A stretch of DNA of 13,448 nt from CAYTPE01 sp964439885 (GCA_964439885.1 CAYTPE010000029.1:1-13448); one strand, 5' to 3'; positions 6,801 through 13,346 are shown, counted from the first letter of the stretch. Numbers and translations: made by a program. The notes: generated by a model not told the origin, from the letters alone.

Positions 6801-7052
6801 ATGAAAACACGTACCACAATCCAGCGAGAGTTCAAAGGTACCGTTTTGTCCGCCGGTATGCACAAAACCATTACCGTCGCGGTGCATTCCATGAAGCTCA
6901 ACAAAAAGTACCAGAAAAAATATCGTGTAACCACCACGTACCACGTGCACGACGAACAGAATGAAGCCAAAGTCGGTAATGTCGTGCGGTTTGTAGAATG
7001 CCGCCCTCTCTCGAAGACAAAGCGTTGGAGATTGGTGGAGCTTATAAAATAA
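6801..7052 (+). CDS. rpsQ: 30S ribosomal protein S17
   Basis: S17 (uS17) is a primary 16S rRNA binder with an OB fold, important for 30S body assembly. The protein has 83 residues, the standard length. It begins MKTRTTIQREFKGTVLSAGM, followed by KTITVAVHSMKLNKKYQKKY, the loop VTTTYHVHDEQNEAKVGNVV and the signature VRFVECRPLSKTKRWRLVEL. The gene ends TAA immediately followed by TGA. A 111-base spacer containing an inverted repeat separates it from rplN. Confidence 0.96.
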   Translation: MKTRTTIQREFKGTVLSAGMHKTITVAVHSMKLNKKYQKKYRVTTTYHVHDEQNEAKVGNVVRFVECRPLSKTKRWRLVELIK

Positions 7053-7070
7053 TGAGCGCAACCGCGTCGT

Positions 7071-7118
7071 TATCCGCGTTTATCTGCTTCTAAGCGAAGA
7101 GGCACATAAACGCGGATA
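7071..7118. repeat. Inverted repeat between rpsQ and rplN
   Basis: TATCCGCGTTTAT (7071-7083) and ATAAACGCGGATA (7106-7118) are perfect 13-bp arms. TGC/GCA (7085-7087/7102-7104) and TTC/GAA (7088-7090/7096-7098) extend the stem inwards. No T-tract follows. It differs in sequence from the other spacer palindromes, so it is a separate repeat family. It occupies most of a 111-base spacer inside an operon. Confidence 0.75.
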
Positions 7119-7163
7119 GTAACGCGGAATGCCGCCAGACTGAATGAATTTTAATAAAGGTAT

Positions 7164-7535
7164 ATGATTCAACATCGCGCCATGCTCGCTGTGGCAGACA
7201 ACACGGGAGCAAAAAAATTACAATGTATTCGTGTATTGGATGGCTACAAGAAACGCTACGCCCGCTTAGGTGATGTTATTACGTGTGTAGTGAAAGAAGC
7301 GGCACCACGCGGTATGGTCAAGAAAAGCGATGTCGTGCACGCGGTTCTCGTTCGTATTCGCAAAGAAACTCGTCGCGTGGATGGCAGCTATGTCCGTTTC
7401 GATGAGAACGCAGCCGTGATTATCGATCGTAAGAGTAAAGAACCAAAAGGCACTCGTATCTTTGGACCGATTGCCCGCGAAATTCGAACCAAGGGTTTTC
7501 AAAAAATTATTTCTTTAGCCCCAGAAGTCGTATAG
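7164..7535 (+). CDS. rplN: 50S ribosomal protein L14
   Basis: L14 (uL14) forms an intersubunit bridge with 16S rRNA and is the docking site of the silencing factor RsfS. The protein has 123 residues, standard. MIQHRAMLAVADNTGAKKLQ, then GDVITCVVKEAAPRGMVKKS, DGSYVRFDENAAVII and the C-terminal KGTRIFGPIAREIRTKGFQK with SLAPEVV match the family throughout. The start has AAAGG three bases before ATG. This is the closest thing to a Shine-Dalgarno sequence in the operon, but it lies too near the ATG. Stop TAG. Confidence 0.98.
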   Translation: MIQHRAMLAVADNTGAKKLQCIRVLDGYKKRYARLGDVITCVVKEAAPRGMVKKSDVVHAVLVRIRKETRRVDGSYVRFDENAAVIIDRKSKEPKGTRIFGPIAREIRTKGFQKIISLAPEVV

Positions 7536-7539
7536 ATTC

Positions 7540-7599
7540 AAACAGATTATGTGAAGATGCGAACAGATTGATCAGTCTACATCCTCACAGAATCAGTTT
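7540..7599. repeat. 60-bp palindrome between rplN and rplX
   Basis: The 20-base arms 7540-7559 (AAACAGATTATGTGAAGATG) and 7580-7599 are complementary at 17 of 20 positions. AGATT/AGTCT (7565-7569/7574-7578) pairs in the centre with one G-U. Together they fill nearly the entire 76-base spacer. No T-tract follows. It is a further palindrome family, different from those at 1005, 1662, 6081 and 7071. Confidence 0.7.
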
Positions 7600-7611
7600 A
7601 TATCCCAATAT

Positions 7612-7920
7612 ATGAAAATAAAATTAAATGACAACGTAAAAGTAATAAGTGGAAAAGAAAAAGGTAAGAGCGGAAAGGTAATTCAGGTTTTTCCGACGAG
7701 TGGCAAAGTCGTTGTTGAAGGTCTCCACAAGATTAAAAAGCATTTGCGCTCTGGCAAGCAGGGTGAAAAAGGACAGGTAATTGAGCTCTCGAGCCCAATG
7801 GCCACCGCCAAAGTGATGCTGGTATGTACCAAATGCGCCAAAACAACGCGTGTTGGTTACAAAATGGACGGCGACAAGAAAAAGCGAGTATGCCGCTCCT
7901 GTGGTGAGTTTATTGACTAA
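7612..7920 (+). CDS. rplX: 50S ribosomal protein L24, zinc-ribbon form
   Basis: L24 (uL24) initiates 50S assembly. The protein has 102 residues. The N-terminal KOW motif reads KVISGKEKGKSGKVIQVFP (about residues 10-29), followed by EGLHKIKKHLRS. The C-terminal third carries two Cys pairs, CTKC and CRSC (about residues 75-98), a probable zinc ribbon seen in many bacterial L24 proteins but lacking in E. coli. The gap to rplE is 5 bases, suggesting coupling. The start is preceded by TAT with no Shine-Dalgarno sequence. Confidence 0.96.
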   Translation: MKIKLNDNVKVISGKEKGKSGKVIQVFPTSGKVVVEGLHKIKKHLRSGKQGEKGQVIELSSPMATAKVMLVCTKCAKTTRVGYKMDGDKKKRVCRSCGEFID

Positions 7921-7925
7921 ATTCT

Positions 7926-8462
7926 ATGAGTTTATACGAACAATACAAAAAACAAGTCGTGCCAGCCCTCATGAAAGAACGAGGATACACTTCGATGATG
8001 CAGGTGCCAAAGATCAAGAAGGTAGTTTTGAATGCCGGTGTTGGTCGCTTTATAAAAGAGGCAGGCTTTATCGACGCCGTCGAGAAAACGTTGTCCCGCA
8101 TTACCGGTCAGAAACCCGTTCGCACCAAAGCAAAGAAATCCATTTCCAACTTCAAAATTCGTGAAGGTCAGGAAATTGGTGTGGTCGTAACGTTACGCGG
8201 ACCTCGTATGTACCACTTTTTGGAAAAATTGCTTGCCGTTACCTTCCCACGCGTGCGTGATTTCCATGGCGTGTCCGACAAAGCGTTCGACAGACAAGGA
8301 AATTATACCATCGGTTTTAAAGAAAATATCGCCTTTCCGGAAGTAAAGATGGAAGAGATCGACAAGATCCACGGCTTGCAGGTCGTCATTTCTACCAACG
8401 CGAAAAATAAAGAAGAAGGTAAAGCATTATTAAAACAATTAGGTTTTCCATTCACTAAATAA
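7926..8462 (+). CDS. rplE: 50S ribosomal protein L5
   Basis: L5 (uL5) binds 5S rRNA and contacts the P-site tRNA in the central protuberance. The protein has 178 residues, standard. SLYEQYKKQVVPALMKERGY, then VPKIKKVVLNAGVGR, ITGQKPVRTKAKKSISNFKI and RDFHGVSDKAFDRQGNYTIG with FKENIAFPEV are the family's conserved blocks in order. It ends QLGFPFTK. Only 2 bases separate its stop from the rpsN start, so translation is almost certainly coupled. Confidence 0.98.
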   Translation: MSLYEQYKKQVVPALMKERGYTSMMQVPKIKKVVLNAGVGRFIKEAGFIDAVEKTLSRITGQKPVRTKAKKSISNFKIREGQEIGVVVTLRGPRMYHFLEKLLAVTFPRVRDFHGVSDKAFDRQGNYTIGFKENIAFPEVKMEEIDKIHGLQVVISTNAKNKEEGKALLKQLGFPFTK

Positions 8463-8464
8463 CT

Positions 8465-8650
8465 ATGGCTACTCAAGGACAAATTGCAAAATCCAATCGT
8501 AAACCAAAGTTTTCAACGCGCATTGTTCGACGTTGCTGGAAGTGCGGCCGTGCACATGGTTACATGCGTCGTTTTAACTTGTGCCGTATTTGTTTCCGTG
8601 AACTCGCCAATGCCGGACGTTTGCCCGGTATCCGCAAGTCGAGCTGGTAA
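8465..8650 (+). CDS. rpsN: 30S ribosomal protein S14, zinc-binding type
   Basis: S14 (uS14) is a late-assembling 30S head protein. At 61 residues this is the short, zinc-binding form (type Z). The cysteines occur as CWKC (about residues 24-27) and CRIC (about residues 40-43). The conserved GYMRRFNLCRICFRELA and final GRLPGIRKSSW match the family exactly. It lies between L5 and S8, the normal spc order. A 49-base AT-rich spacer follows before rpsH, without any clear promoter or hairpin. Confidence 0.98.
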   Translation: MATQGQIAKSNRKPKFSTRIVRRCWKCGRAHGYMRRFNLCRICFRELANAGRLPGIRKSSW

Positions 8651-8699
8651 TTGCCTTTTGTATACCTTATAACATAAACACCTATTCTAATATATACGT

Positions 8700-9089
8700 A
8701 TGATGACTGATCCTATCGCTGACATGCTCACTCGAATCCGCAATGCCGCCATGGTTCATAAACGAGATGTATCGATTCCATTCTCGAAATTGAAAATGGC
8801 CATCGCGCAGATTTTGGTTCGAGAAGGCTACATAGCGAAAGCCGAACAAACCAAAGGCACGCCACAGTTTATCGTGGTCACGCTCAAATACGATGAAGGT
8901 CAAAGCGCCATCCATAATTTGAAGCGTGTAAGCACGCCGGGCCACCGTAAGTATGTAAAGAATTCCGAAATTGACAAAGTCCTCAACGGTTTGGGTGTCG
9001 CCATCTTCTCCACCCCGCAAGGCATTATGACCGACAAGGAAGCCCGTGCGGCCAAAGTAGGTGGAGAGCTGCTTTGTGAAGTTTACTAG
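8700..9089 (+). CDS. rpsH: 30S ribosomal protein S8
   Basis: S8 (uS8) binds the central domain of 16S rRNA and represses the spc operon in E. coli. The protein has 129 residues. MMTDPIADMLTRIRNAAMV is the family start; a second Met codon follows directly at 8703, so the exact first residue is uncertain by one. The C-terminal RNA-binding half contains STPGHRKYVKNSEI and the signature LGVAIFSTPQGIMTDKEAR, ending GGELLCEVY. Stop TAG. No known S8-binding hairpin could be recognised upstream of rplE, the E. coli operator position. Confidence 0.97.
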   Translation: MMTDPIADMLTRIRNAAMVHKRDVSIPFSKLKMAIAQILVREGYIAKAEQTKGTPQFIVVTLKYDEGQSAIHNLKRVSTPGHRKYVKNSEIDKVLNGLGVAIFSTPQGIMTDKEARAAKVGGELLCEVY

Positions 9090-9116
9090 AAATTAGAAAT
9101 TTGAAATTAGAATTTT
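9089..9116. repeat. 14-bp tandem repeat between rpsH and rplF
   Basis: GAAATTAGAAATTT (9089-9102) is followed immediately by GAAATTAGAATTTT (9103-9116), one mismatch in 14. The first base is the last base of the rpsH stop codon. It fills the 33-base spacer. Confidence 0.6.
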
Positions 9117-9122
9117 ACGTCT

Positions 9123-9668
9123 ATGTCTCGTATCGGTAAAAAAATTCGCATACTTCCCGCCGGTGTAACTGCCGAAGTGAAAGCCAACGCATTGGTTGTG
9201 AAAGGCCCCAAAGGTGAGCTGCGCCAAGATCTCCACCCACATGTTACTGTTGTCGTGAACGGCTCCGAAGTGACCACCCAGGTTGCCAATGAAACCAACA
9301 AACGCGATCGCGCGCTCTGGGGCACCTTTTCGAGCATTATCGAAAACATGATCGAAGGCGTGACACATGGCTTTAAACGTCAGCTGGAAATTAACGGTGT
9401 TGGTTTTAAAGCTGGTCTTAAAGGCACCAACCTCACACTCGATGTTGGTTTTTCCCATCCAGTAGAAATTAAGCCACTGACGGGAATCAAATTTGCTGTT
9501 GAAAAAAATATTATTACCGTTGAAGGCACCGACAAACAGCTTGTCGGGGAGATGGCAGCCACCATTCGTCGTGTTAAGAAGCCAGAGCCCTATAAAGGCA
9601 AAGGCATTAAATACGTAGAAGAAGTTTTGCGCCGCAAAGCAGGTAAGACAGCCACAAAAGCCGCCTAG
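9123..9668 (+). CDS. rplF: 50S ribosomal protein L6
   Basis: L6 (uL6) has two repeated domains and sits near the factor-binding site. The protein has 181 residues, normal. It begins MSRIGKKIRILPAGV and contains VKGPKGELRQDLHPHV in domain 1. Domain 2 shows GFKRQLEINGVGFKAGLKG, GFSHPVEI and the signature RVKKPEPYKGKGIKYVEE near the C-terminus. An Ala/Lys-rich tail (GKTATKAA) ends the protein. Stop TAG. The next gene, rplR, follows after 41 bases that hold only a weak 5-bp hairpin. Confidence 0.97.
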   Translation: MSRIGKKIRILPAGVTAEVKANALVVKGPKGELRQDLHPHVTVVVNGSEVTTQVANETNKRDRALWGTFSSIIENMIEGVTHGFKRQLEINGVGFKAGLKGTNLTLDVGFSHPVEIKPLTGIKFAVEKNIITVEGTDKQLVGEMAATIRRVKKPEPYKGKGIKYVEEVLRRKAGKTATKAA

Positions 9669-9709
9669 TATCTATAGTTTTAAACGATTCTTTATTCGAA
9701 TCAACGCAT

Positions 9710-10084
9710 ATGAAACGTTTGCTCACCAAATCCAAGAATGCTCTACGCCAAGTGCGCCACAGCCGCGTTCGCTCCGTTGTGCAAGGAACCAGTTCACACC
9801 CTCGATTGTCGGTGTTTCGTGGTCTGCGCTCTACCATTGCCCAGCTCGTTGATGACGCTGCCGGCAAGACGCTGTGCTATGTGAGCAGTAAGGAAATAAA
9901 AGAAACAAAAACTGAAGGACGTACGGGTAAAGTCGCCGCGGCATTTCTCGTTGGCAAAAAGTTGGCAGAAAAAGCATCCGAAAAGGGCATCAAAACCATC
10001 GTTTTTGATCGAGCCGGTTACAAATACCACGGACGTGTGCAGGCGGTAGCCGACGGAGCGCGTGAAGGCGGTTTGCAATTTTAA
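9710..10084 (+). CDS. rplR: 50S ribosomal protein L18
   Basis: L18 (uL18) binds 5S rRNA together with L5. The protein has 124 residues. The basic N-terminus has RQVRHSRVRSVVQGTSSHPR, followed by LSVFRGLRSTIAQLVDDAAG and, at the C-terminus, FDRAGYKYHGRVQAVADGAR ending EGGLQF, the family signature. It has the CAT-ATG start context and lacks a Shine-Dalgarno sequence. rpsE starts 14 bases after the TAA stop. Nothing unusual otherwise. Confidence 0.97.
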   Translation: MKRLLTKSKNALRQVRHSRVRSVVQGTSSHPRLSVFRGLRSTIAQLVDDAAGKTLCYVSSKEIKETKTEGRTGKVAAAFLVGKKLAEKASEKGIKTIVFDRAGYKYHGRVQAVADGAREGGLQF

Positions 10085-10098
10085 ATATTCACTATCAT

Positions 10099-10716
10099 AT
10101 GCAAAAACCAGGTTTTAAAAAAGATCGTGGCGCACAGACTGAACGTCCGGAATTTGATCAGTTTATTTTAGACCTTGCCCGCGTGACTCGTGTTACTAAA
10201 GGCGGCAAACACCTCAGTTTCCGTGCCTGTGTGGTGCTCGGCGATCGTCATGGCCGTGTCGGCTTCGGTGTTGCCAAAGGTAAAGATGTGCAGCTTGGTG
10301 TAGAAAAAGCTGTTCACCAAGCCAAAAAGCACATTATCCGCGTACCCATCATTAAAGAAACTATTCCGCACCCAGTCGTACAGAAATTTAAAGCAGCCAG
10401 TATTCTACTTAAACCAGCTCCCAAAGGCTCCGGTATTATTGCTGGTGGCGCTGCCCGCACAGTACTTGAAATGGCCGGTGTGCCAAACGTATCTGCCAAA
10501 CTGCTTGGCAAGACCAAAAATAAAATTGCTGTCGTGAAGGCTACTTTTGAAGCGCTTGAAAGTTTCAAAAAGGGTGGACGCACCGAAGTGGTTAAGGTAG
10601 AAGAAGTAAAACCCATAGAAGTAGACACGGGTGATGATAAAATTGCGCCAAAAAAAGTAGCTACTCGCACCGTTCGCGCCAAAAAAGAAACGAAGGAAAA
10701 AAATAATTGCATTTTT
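10099..10716 (+). CDS. rpsE: 30S ribosomal protein S5, no in-frame stop before L15
   Basis: S5 (uS5) acts at the mRNA entry site and in decoding fidelity. The N-terminal S5 double-stranded-RNA-binding domain reads RVTRVTKGGKHLSFRACVVL, then GDRHGRVGFGVAKGKDV (about residues 30-65). The C-terminal domain contains PAPKGSGIIAGGAARTVLEM and AGVPNVSAKLLGKTKN. A charged tail rich in Lys/Glu/Val follows to about residue 203. The frame does not stop: at 10697-10703 there are seven As followed by TAATTG, and one extra A would place TAA in frame. As given, the frame continues through NNCIF directly into the L15 start Met (206 residues before it). L30 is missing between S5 and L15. Start ATG 10099 has CAT context. 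Confidence 0.95.
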
Positions 10717-11154
10717 ATGTTACACGAACACACAATCCGACCAGCTCGCGGCGCCAAACACAGTCCGAAACGAGTTGGCCGTGGCAACGCTTCCGGTCAC
10801 GGTACTTCTTCCACGCGTGGTGGAAAAGGTCAGACCGCTCGCTCCGGTGGCAGCCGTGGTTTGCAGCTCAAAGGCTTCCGCACCCAACTTTTGGCTACAC
10901 CAAAGTTGCGCGGTTTCAAAAGTGGGATCCAAAAACCAGCTGAAGTTGAACTCTTCAAACTCGAAAAACATTTTTCCAGCGGCGACACGGTAACGCTCGC
11001 TCTTCTCAAAGAAAAAAATATTATTAGCGCAACCGCCAAAGCCGCTAAGGTTTTGAACACCGGTACGCTCACCAAAAAACTCATCCTAGAAGGTGTAACC
11101 GGCACCGCTGGGGCCCTCGAGAAAGTAAAAGCTGCCGGTGGGGAAGTGAAATAA
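10717..11154 (+). CDS. rplO: 50S ribosomal protein L15 (in frame with S5)
   Basis: L15 (uL15) organises the core of the 50S subunit late in assembly. From ATG 10717 it has 145 residues, a normal length. The Gly/Arg/Lys-rich N-terminal extension includes GAKHSPKRVGRGNASGHGTS and RGGKGQTARSGGSRG. The globular part includes FKSGIQKPAEVELFKLEKHF, LLKEKNIISATAKAAKVL and a C-terminal LILEGVTGTAGALEKVKAAG, typical of the family. The upstream S5 frame is open straight through this ATG, so either one fused protein, or two proteins by internal initiation, or an indel error in the A7 run is possible. The ATG has T at -1, like nearly every other start, which supports independent initiation. Stop TAA. Confidence 0.95.
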   Translation: MLHEHTIRPARGAKHSPKRVGRGNASGHGTSSTRGGKGQTARSGGSRGLQLKGFRTQLLATPKLRGFKSGIQKPAEVELFKLEKHFSSGDTVTLALLKEKNIISATAKAAKVLNTGTLTKKLILEGVTGTAGALEKVKAAGGEVK

Positions 11155-11176
11155 CACGTAAAACGAGACTGAGAAA

Positions 11177-11217
11177 CACGATACATATATACGACACCTC
11201 GTGCTCTATGTATCATG
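11177..11217. repeat. Palindrome between rplO and secY
   Basis: CACGATACATA (11177-11187) pairs with TATGTATCATG (11207-11217) at 10 of 11 positions plus a possible wobble. ACGA/TCGT forms a small inner hairpin with a CACC loop (11191-11202). It covers an in-frame ATG at 11215, making ATG 11236 the more likely secY start. Confidence 0.6.
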
Positions 11218-11235
11218 AATTTTAACATCATTTGT

Positions 11236-12519
11236 ATGTGGGATCGTCTTCGTCAGGCCTGGACAATTAAAGAAGTTCGCAACAACATTCTTTTTGTCAT
11301 TGGTCTGTTAGTCGTCTTTCGTTTAGTGGCGCATATTCCAATTACGTGAGTTGATGTCTCTAATTTGCGCAACTATTTGCAGAGCAACCAAGTGCTTGGA
11401 TTGTTGAACGTGTTTTCCGGTGGCACCATGCAGTATTTTTCCATTGTCATGATGGGTGTTGGTCCGTACATCACCGCTTCCATTATCTTCCAACTGCTTA
11501 CCATGATCGTGCCATCGCTCGAAGAGCTGAGCAAAGAAGGTGAACAGGGGCAGCAAAAAATTAACCTCTACACCCGTTGGCTTACTGTGCCGCTCGCCTT
11601 CCTCCAAGGGTATGGTATGATTAAGCTCTTGCAGCAATCACAAGCCAACATTCTCGGCACGCTGACTCCCCTGCGCACTATCGCAATTCTTATCACTATC
11701 ACGGCCGGTACCGTATTTCTCATGTGGCTGGGTGAGCTTATTTCCGAACGAAAGGTCGGCAATGGTATGTCGCTCCTTATCTTTGCTGGTATCGCCGCCG
11801 CGATTCCAAACAGCTTGCAAACATTTTTTCTCAACTATGACGCTTCGCAATTCACTACGTACGTATTGTTTGTCGCTGCTGCTGTACTCACCGTGATCGG
11901 CGTTGTCTTTATCAACGAGGGGCAGCGCAATATTCCCGTGAATTACGCCAAGCAAATTCGAGGTAATAACATGTATGGTGGTTCCAGCACCCATTTACCA
12001 TTTCGTGTGAACATGGCTGGCGTGATTCCAATTATCTTCGCTGTGTCGATCGTGATATTCCCAACCATGATCGCTCAGTTCTTTGTACACGCCGCGACTC
12101 CATGGGTACGTAATGCTGCTTCGACCACTGTTACGCTCTTTCAGAATCAATGGTTCTACAACATTCTCTACTTCGTTCTCATTTTCGCCTTCACGTATTT
12201 CTATACGGCCGTTATCTTCCATCCACAGAAAATTGCTGAAAATTTGCAGAAGCAAGGTGGTTTTATCCCCGGCATTCGCCCTGGCAAAGAGACGGAGTCG
12301 TATTTAGCCAAAACCATGAATCGCATCAATTTCTTTGGCGCCCTTTTCCTCGGTATTATCGCTATCTTACCACTCCTTGCCAAAGGCGCGCTCGGGACAC
12401 AGAGTCTGCGTATTGGCAGCACCAGCTTGCTGATCATCGTTGCGGTAGCAATCGAAACCGCCAAACAGATTGAGGCGCAAATTACGATGCATGAGTACGA
12501 TACGATTTGAAATGAATAA
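11236..12519 (+). CDS. secY: SecY protein-translocase subunit, with in-frame UGA at a conserved Gly
   Basis: SecY forms the membrane pore of the SecYEG translocon. From ATG 11236 the frame reads MWDRLRQAWTIKEVRNNILF, a normal SecY start. It runs to HIPIT, meets TGA at codon 38 (11347-11349), then continues VDVSNLRNYLQSNQVLGLLN as a complete SecY with ten apparent membrane segments, including GVGPYITASIIFQLL (TM2), GNGMSLLIFAGI and GIRPGKETESYL (about 427 codons). SecY families carry Gly at the codon-38 position (HIPxPG-V/I-D), so UGA=Gly (translation table 25) restores the protein. A second TGA (12508-12510) ends the family-like sequence at EYDTI; with recoding, translation would reach TAA at 12517-12519 (DTIGNE). 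Under the standard code, secY would be a pseudogene or have a 37-residue N-terminal fragment. ATG 11215 is an alternative start, lying in a palindrome. Confidence 0.92.
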
Positions 12520-12537
12520 AGAGTAAAGAATAATTTT

Positions 12538-12580
12538 ATAAAAGGCGCGATACATCGCGCCTTTTATATCTTGATTTTTT
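12538..12580 (+). terminator. Strong terminator after secY
   Basis: ATAAAAGGCGCGAT (12538-12551) and ATCGCGCCTTTTAT (12554-12567) are perfect 14-bp complementary arms; the hairpin tip opens to a short loop. A T-rich stretch with TTTTTT at 12575-12580 follows. With A-rich and T-rich stem ends it could act in both directions. It closes the L3-secY operon. Confidence 0.85.
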
Positions 12581-12599
12581 CAGGTATTTCTGCTAAGAT
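12571..12599 (+). promoter_or_regulatory. Sigma70-type promoter for adk
   Basis: TTGATT (12571-12576) is followed after 17 bases by TAAGAT (12594-12599). A TG at 12591-12592 gives an extended -10 (TGnTAAGAT). Transcription would start near 12606, about 40 bases before adk. The -35 lies inside the T-tract of the secY terminator, so the two elements overlap compactly. Confidence 0.7.
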
Positions 12600-12645
12600 A
12601 ACATTATTATCTGTCGTGCAGAACGATACATAATATACTACACAA

Positions 12646-13299
12646 ATGAAAAAAATTCTTATATTCCTCGGACCTCCTGGTTCCGGCAAAGGCACACAAG
12701 CAAAAAAAATCGCCGCTAAATATGGTTACACTCATATCTCAACAGGCGATTTGTTTCGCGCTCTCGCTCAAGATACCAATGCGTCAATAGAAGAAAAGGA
12801 AGCGCTCGAAGGTATGAAGCAAGGGCAACTGGTGCCCGACTGGCTCGTGTATCGTTTGGCATTTCGCGCGATAGAAGGCAGTATGAAAAATGGTAAAGGC
12901 GTGGTGCTCGATGGGGCTATACGTAACAGCGCTCAAGCCGCCGAGTACCAAAAGTTTTTTGCCGAGCATAAGTGGCACACTGAAATTCTGGCACTTGAGA
13001 TCGCTATTTCTGACAGTGAATCGCTCAAACGCCTTACTTCGCGACGGGTATGCAAAGCGTGTGGCGAAATTATTTCCGCAGATGCGAATGTTGCGAAATG
13101 CCCCACATGTGGTGGTGAACTTGTCACCCGCGCCGATGATGCCGCCGATACGGTAAAAGCGCGCATCGAATTGCAGGGAAATAAAGCAATCGAACCGGTG
13201 CGTGAATATTACAAAGAGCTGAAAGTGTATACTGAGATTGACGGGATGAAGTCAATTGAAGAGGTGGAGAGTGAAATTGGAAAATTATTAAAAAACTAG
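12646..13299 (+). CDS. adk: Adenylate kinase, zinc-LID form
   Basis: Adenylate kinase interconverts ATP + AMP and 2 ADP in the cytoplasm. The protein has 217 residues, typical for the long-LID form. The P-loop is GPPGSGKGTQ (about residues 9-18) and the AMP-binding part has STGDLFRA. The LID domain carries two Cys pairs, CKAC and CPTC (about residues 137-157), a structural zinc site. The LID-proximal Arg residues LTSRRVC and the later TVKARIELQ are present. One oddity: the usual DGFPR motif reads DGAIRN, so the normally conserved Pro is replaced while the Arg is kept. It has its own promoter and follows the secY terminator, so unlike in many bacteria it is probably not strictly cotranscribed with secY. 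Stop TAG. Confidence 0.96.
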   Translation: MKKILIFLGPPGSGKGTQAKKIAAKYGYTHISTGDLFRALAQDTNASIEEKEALEGMKQGQLVPDWLVYRLAFRAIEGSMKNGKGVVLDGAIRNSAQAAEYQKFFAEHKWHTEILALEIAISDSESLKRLTSRRVCKACGEIISADANVAKCPTCGGELVTRADDAADTVKARIELQGNKAIEPVREYYKELKVYTEIDGMKSIEEVESEIGKLLKN

Positions 13300-13345
13300 T
13301 GTCATCGCGAGGGAGCGAAGCGACCGACGCGAGTGAGGCCGAAAG
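13300..13345. repeat. Truncated dispersed repeat after adk
   Basis: TGTCATCGCGAGG (13300-13312) is identical to the first 13 bases of the palindrome at 1005. It continues with AGCGAAGCGACCGACGCGAG and stops after GGCCGAAAG. The complementary right arm expected of such a palindrome is absent, because high-GC purH sequence begins. It looks like half of a repeat, cut at the junction. Confidence 0.65.
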
Positions 13346-13346
13346 T

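Noticed and set aside
7071..7118. Spacer palindrome as a transcription terminator
   Set aside because: There is no T-tract after the stem and essential r-protein genes continue downstream; the same applies to 6081-6140 and 7540-7599.
8651..8699. TATAAC/TAATAT strings before rpsH as a promoter
   Set aside because: No -35 at good spacing; the spacer is simply AT-rich inside an operon.
11365..12510. A separate shorter SecY gene starting at TTG 11365
   Set aside because: The normal SecY N-terminus (first membrane segment and plug-side sequence) is encoded in the same frame just upstream of the TGA; a start at 11365 would remove it.
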